64,000 bases of DNA from an uncultured Clostridia bacterium. Its GTDB lineage: Bacteria; Bacillota; Clostridia; TANB77; CAG-508. The stretch covers positions 1 through 64,000 of the forward strand of contig CASCUT010000003.1 in the NCBI GenBank assembly GCA_949155365.1, in the 5' to 3' direction. A program made the position numbers and the translations under genes. The notes beneath the pieces were generated by a model. That model searched no databases, was not told the DNA's origin, and saw only the letters and a program-made list of their open reading frames with translations. Of the stretch, positions 61,337 to 64,000 are shown one piece after another (positions within the stretch are counted from its first letter, which is position 1; every line of letters starts with the position of its first letter).

Positions 61337-61587
61337 AAGTAATGTCCTCCTTTTTGTTGATGTTCTTCACTAATTAGTAAGTAAAGAAAAATAGATAAAT
61401 GTAACTAAAAATAATTATAACAAAAAAGTAAACATAATACAAGAAAAAAACTGAAAAATATTACAAAAATATTACAACGATATTAATTTTACATGACACT
61501 TATCGCATGATGTTGTTTTTCTACGATAATTGTTGTACAATGAAATAAGTAAGAATATTTTGTCAAATAATAAGGAGGAATATAGAT

Positions 61588-62496
61588 ATGGCAACAAATC
61601 CAATGCAAAGAAAAGCAAATAACTATTTATTAATGGGAATATTAGGAACGTTATTTATAACAGGAATTATCATTGTTGTTCTATTTATGCAATTAAATAC
61701 ATTACAACAAGATAAGAAAAAAACAGAGTCAGCAATGAAAAAAGTATATGTGGTAACACAAGATATTAAGTCAGGAGAAGAGGTTAACTTTGATAAATTA
61801 AAACAAGTAGCAGTAACAACAGCTGTTATCCCAGCCAATGTACTATCATTGGATTTAACAGAAGAAAATGTAAGTTACATTGCTAAAATTGCATTAAATC
61901 AAGGAACAATTTTAACCAATGATATGATAAAACAAAGTGATATAGAAACCACAGATGACTTAAGAAAACAAGAATACAATATGGTGATTTTACCAACACA
62001 AATTCAAAATGGTGACTATGTAGATATTCGTTTAAGACTTTCCGATGGAGTTGACTATATTGTAGCATCTAAAAAACAAGTAACAATTCCAGAAATTAAT
62101 GGAGTGGGTTCAGCAAACACAATTACGATTAATATGAATGAAGCAGAAACAATGGTAATGGCAAATGCAATTGTAGAAGCATACTATGATTTAGGGTCAT
62201 TACTATATGCTACTACCTATGTAGAACCAGGAATGCAAGGAACGGTTATACCAACTTATGTACCAAGTGCAGTAGTACAACATGTTTTAGTAAGCAATCC
62301 TAACATTGGACAAGAAGCAAAAAACGGATTAGTTTCAAGATATAATCAAAATGCATCAAATCGAAACTTAATGGAAAATACACTTGCACAATATGCACAA
62401 GAAAAAGTAAATAACATTCAAGCTGGTGTGCAAGAACAAATTACAAAAGCAAAAGAAGAAAGACAACTTTACTTAGAATCTTTAGGAGGATATTAA
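61588..62496 (+). CDS. SAF domain / CpaB-like Flp pilus assembly protein
   Basis: N-terminal TM, VYVVTQDIKSGEEVNFDKLKQVAVTTAVIPANVLS SAF-like segment; upstream of TadZ/CpaE-like ATPases. Confidence 0.7.
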   Translation: MATNPMQRKANNYLLMGILGTLFITGIIIVVLFMQLNTLQQDKKKTESAMKKVYVVTQDIKSGEEVNFDKLKQVAVTTAVIPANVLSLDLTEENVSYIAKIALNQGTILTNDMIKQSDIETTDDLRKQEYNMVILPTQIQNGDYVDIRLRLSDGVDYIVASKKQVTIPEINGVGSANTITINMNEAETMVMANAIVEAYYDLGSLLYATTYVEPGMQGTVIPTYVPSAVVQHVLVSNPNIGQEAKNGLVSRYNQNASNRNLMENTLAQYAQEKVNNIQAGVQEQITKAKEERQLYLESLGGY

Positions 62497-62499
62497 ACC

Positions 62500-63198
62500 A
62501 TGAAAAAAATAGGATTTATAGGAGCCTATGACAAAACAGACTTTATCGTATATATGGCTAAAATCTTAGTCGAAATGGGAAGAAAAGTATTACTAGTAGA
62601 TGGTACCTTAACCCAAAAAGCGAAATATATTATTCCCGTCATAAAACCATCCAAAGCCTATGTGACAGAATTTGAAGGAATTGATATAGCCGTTGGATTT
62701 GAAAGTTTTGACAATATAAAAGAATATCTAGGAATGCCTAAAATGGTAGAATTAAGTTATGATATTGCATTGGTCGATTTAGACACCGTAGAAGGGGTAA
62801 GAACATTTGGATTAGAAAGTTTTGAACAACATTACTTTGTGACTTCCTTTGATATGTATTCCATTAAACGAGGAATAGAATCGATTAGTGGTTTACAAAC
62901 ACCAATTCATGCAACAAAAGTGATATTTGCCAAAAATGCATTAAAAGAAGAAGATGACTATTTGAACTTCTTGGCATTAGGAAGCAAAATCACTTGGGAG
63001 GAAGAGAGAATTTATTTCCCTTTTGAAGTAGGAGACCAAACGGTTATTTATAATAATCAAAGAGTATCCAAAATTAAATTTAAAAAATTAAGCAATCAAT
63101 ATAAAGAAGGATTAATGTACCTTACTACCAAAATTGTAGACGACGTAGATGGAAATTTACTTAGAAAAGCATTTAAAAAGATAGAAAGAGGAGTTTAA
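62500..63198 (+). CDS. MinD/ParA-like protein of Tad-type locus
   Basis: KKIGFIGAYDKTDFIVYMAKILVEMGRKVLLVDGTLTQKAKYI; immediately after CpaB-like gene. Confidence 0.65.
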   Translation: MKKIGFIGAYDKTDFIVYMAKILVEMGRKVLLVDGTLTQKAKYIIPVIKPSKAYVTEFEGIDIAVGFESFDNIKEYLGMPKMVELSYDIALVDLDTVEGVRTFGLESFEQHYFVTSFDMYSIKRGIESISGLQTPIHATKVIFAKNALKEEDDYLNFLALGSKITWEEERIYFPFEVGDQTVIYNNQRVSKIKFKKLSNQYKEGLMYLTTKIVDDVDGNLLRKAFKKIERGV

Positions 63199-63203
63199 AG
63201 AAA

Positions 63204-64000
63204 ATGGCAATTATTGCATTTTGGAGTGATGAAAAAAGAGAGACAGGACAAACCATGTCAATGGTAGCACTTTCTACCTACATGGCAATTGAACATAATT
63301 ATAGAATTTTAAATGTAAGCACTAATTTTAAAGATGAAACATTGGAAAATAGTTACTTTGATTTAGAAAAAATGGAAAGCTTAGTAAAAACCATTTCAAG
63401 AGATCAAACACAAGTAGGACTAGAATCAGGAATAGAAGGACTGATTAAAATTATTAATAGCAATAAAACTTCTAGTAACATTGTGGCAAACTATACCAAA
63501 ATTGTATTTAAAGATAGACTAGATGTACTATGCTCACCAAAAACAAAAGAATATGAAGAGTATCGACAAATCTCAGAATTGTATCCTAATATTTTGCAAG
63601 TAGCAGACAGAAGCTATGACTTAGTTTTTGTAGATGTTTCAAAAAGGATGCCAGAAGAACAAGTGAAAAGAATTTTAGAACTTTCTGACATTATTGTTGT
63701 AAACATGACACAAAAATTTAAAACGATTAATGATTTCATGCAATTAAGAGAAGAAAACGAATTCTTTAAGAAAAATAATATTTTACTAAATATAGGAAGA
63801 TATGACAAATTTTCAAAATATAACATCAAAAATATTAGTCGTTACATGAAAGAAAAGAAAGATATCCACGCTGTTTTATATAATACTTTATTCTTTGAAG
63901 CATGTTCAGAAGGAAAAGTAGCAGAATTTTTCTTAAGATTAAGAAGAGTAGAAGCAGAAGATAGAAATGCTATATTCATTCAAGAAATTGCGCGATTAAC
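63204..64000 (+). CDS. CpaE/TadZ-like ATPase, partial at window edge (not in ORF track)
   Basis: Open from ATG 63204 to window end: MAIIAFWSDEKRETGQTMSMVALSTYMAIEHNYRILNVSTNF...YDLVFVDVSKR. Confidence 0.7.
   Translation, partial: MAIIAFWSDEKRETGQTMSMVALSTYMAIEHNYRILNVSTNFKDETLENSYFDLEKMESLVKTISRDQTQVGLESGIEGLIKIINSNKTSSNIVANYTKIVFKDRLDVLCSPKTKEYEEYRQISELYPNILQVADRSYDLVFVDVSKRMPEEQVKRILELSDIIVVNMTQKFKTINDFMQLREENEFFKKNNILLNIGRYDKFSKYNIKNISRYMKEKKDIHAVLYNTLFFEACSEGKVAEFFLRLRRVEAEDRNAIFIQEIARL

Noticed and set aside
1-64000. Prophage or large integrative element
   Set aside because: No integrase, terminase, capsid, portal or relaxase genes; order is largely housekeeping.
1-64000. Complete diversity-generating retroelement
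   Set aside because: No reverse transcriptase ORF or recognisable template repeat found; only candidate target genes.

Overview
Low-GC Clostridia-like chromosomal segment, mostly housekeeping genes: mutL, miaA, sepF, divIVA, split transketolase, ftsEX with M23 hydrolases, ctpA, dapL/dapF, rpsO, pnp, cmk, plsC, an S1-domain protein, typA, U32 peptidase, sigK, ireB-ruvX-DUF1292, rbgA, mrnC, cdaA, truA, and the start of a Tad/Flp-like pilus locus at the right edge. There are five tRNAs (Trp, Val-Asp-Phe cluster, Glu). The strongest candidate for a new system is a three-gene cassette at 20388-22270: a DUF1385-like membrane protein, a radical SAM enzyme, and a 74-aa Gly/Cys-rich peptide with three exact 13-residue S-x-GGCGG-x6 repeats, which looks like a RiPP precursor. 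A second candidate is an AT-rich two-gene island at 51785-53028 encoding a PP-loop ATPase (SGGKDS) and a TudS-like desulfidase, next to DUF1016 gene debris. Four genes (an M23 peptidase, dapF, truA, an ABC ATPase) are each broken by one extra C immediately 5' of GG in the coding strand; a systematic sequencing or assembly artefact is the leading explanation. Two pilin-leader proteins have C-termini resembling diversity-generating retroelement targets, but no reverse transcriptase is in the window. All family calls come from reading motifs by eye; no searches were run.
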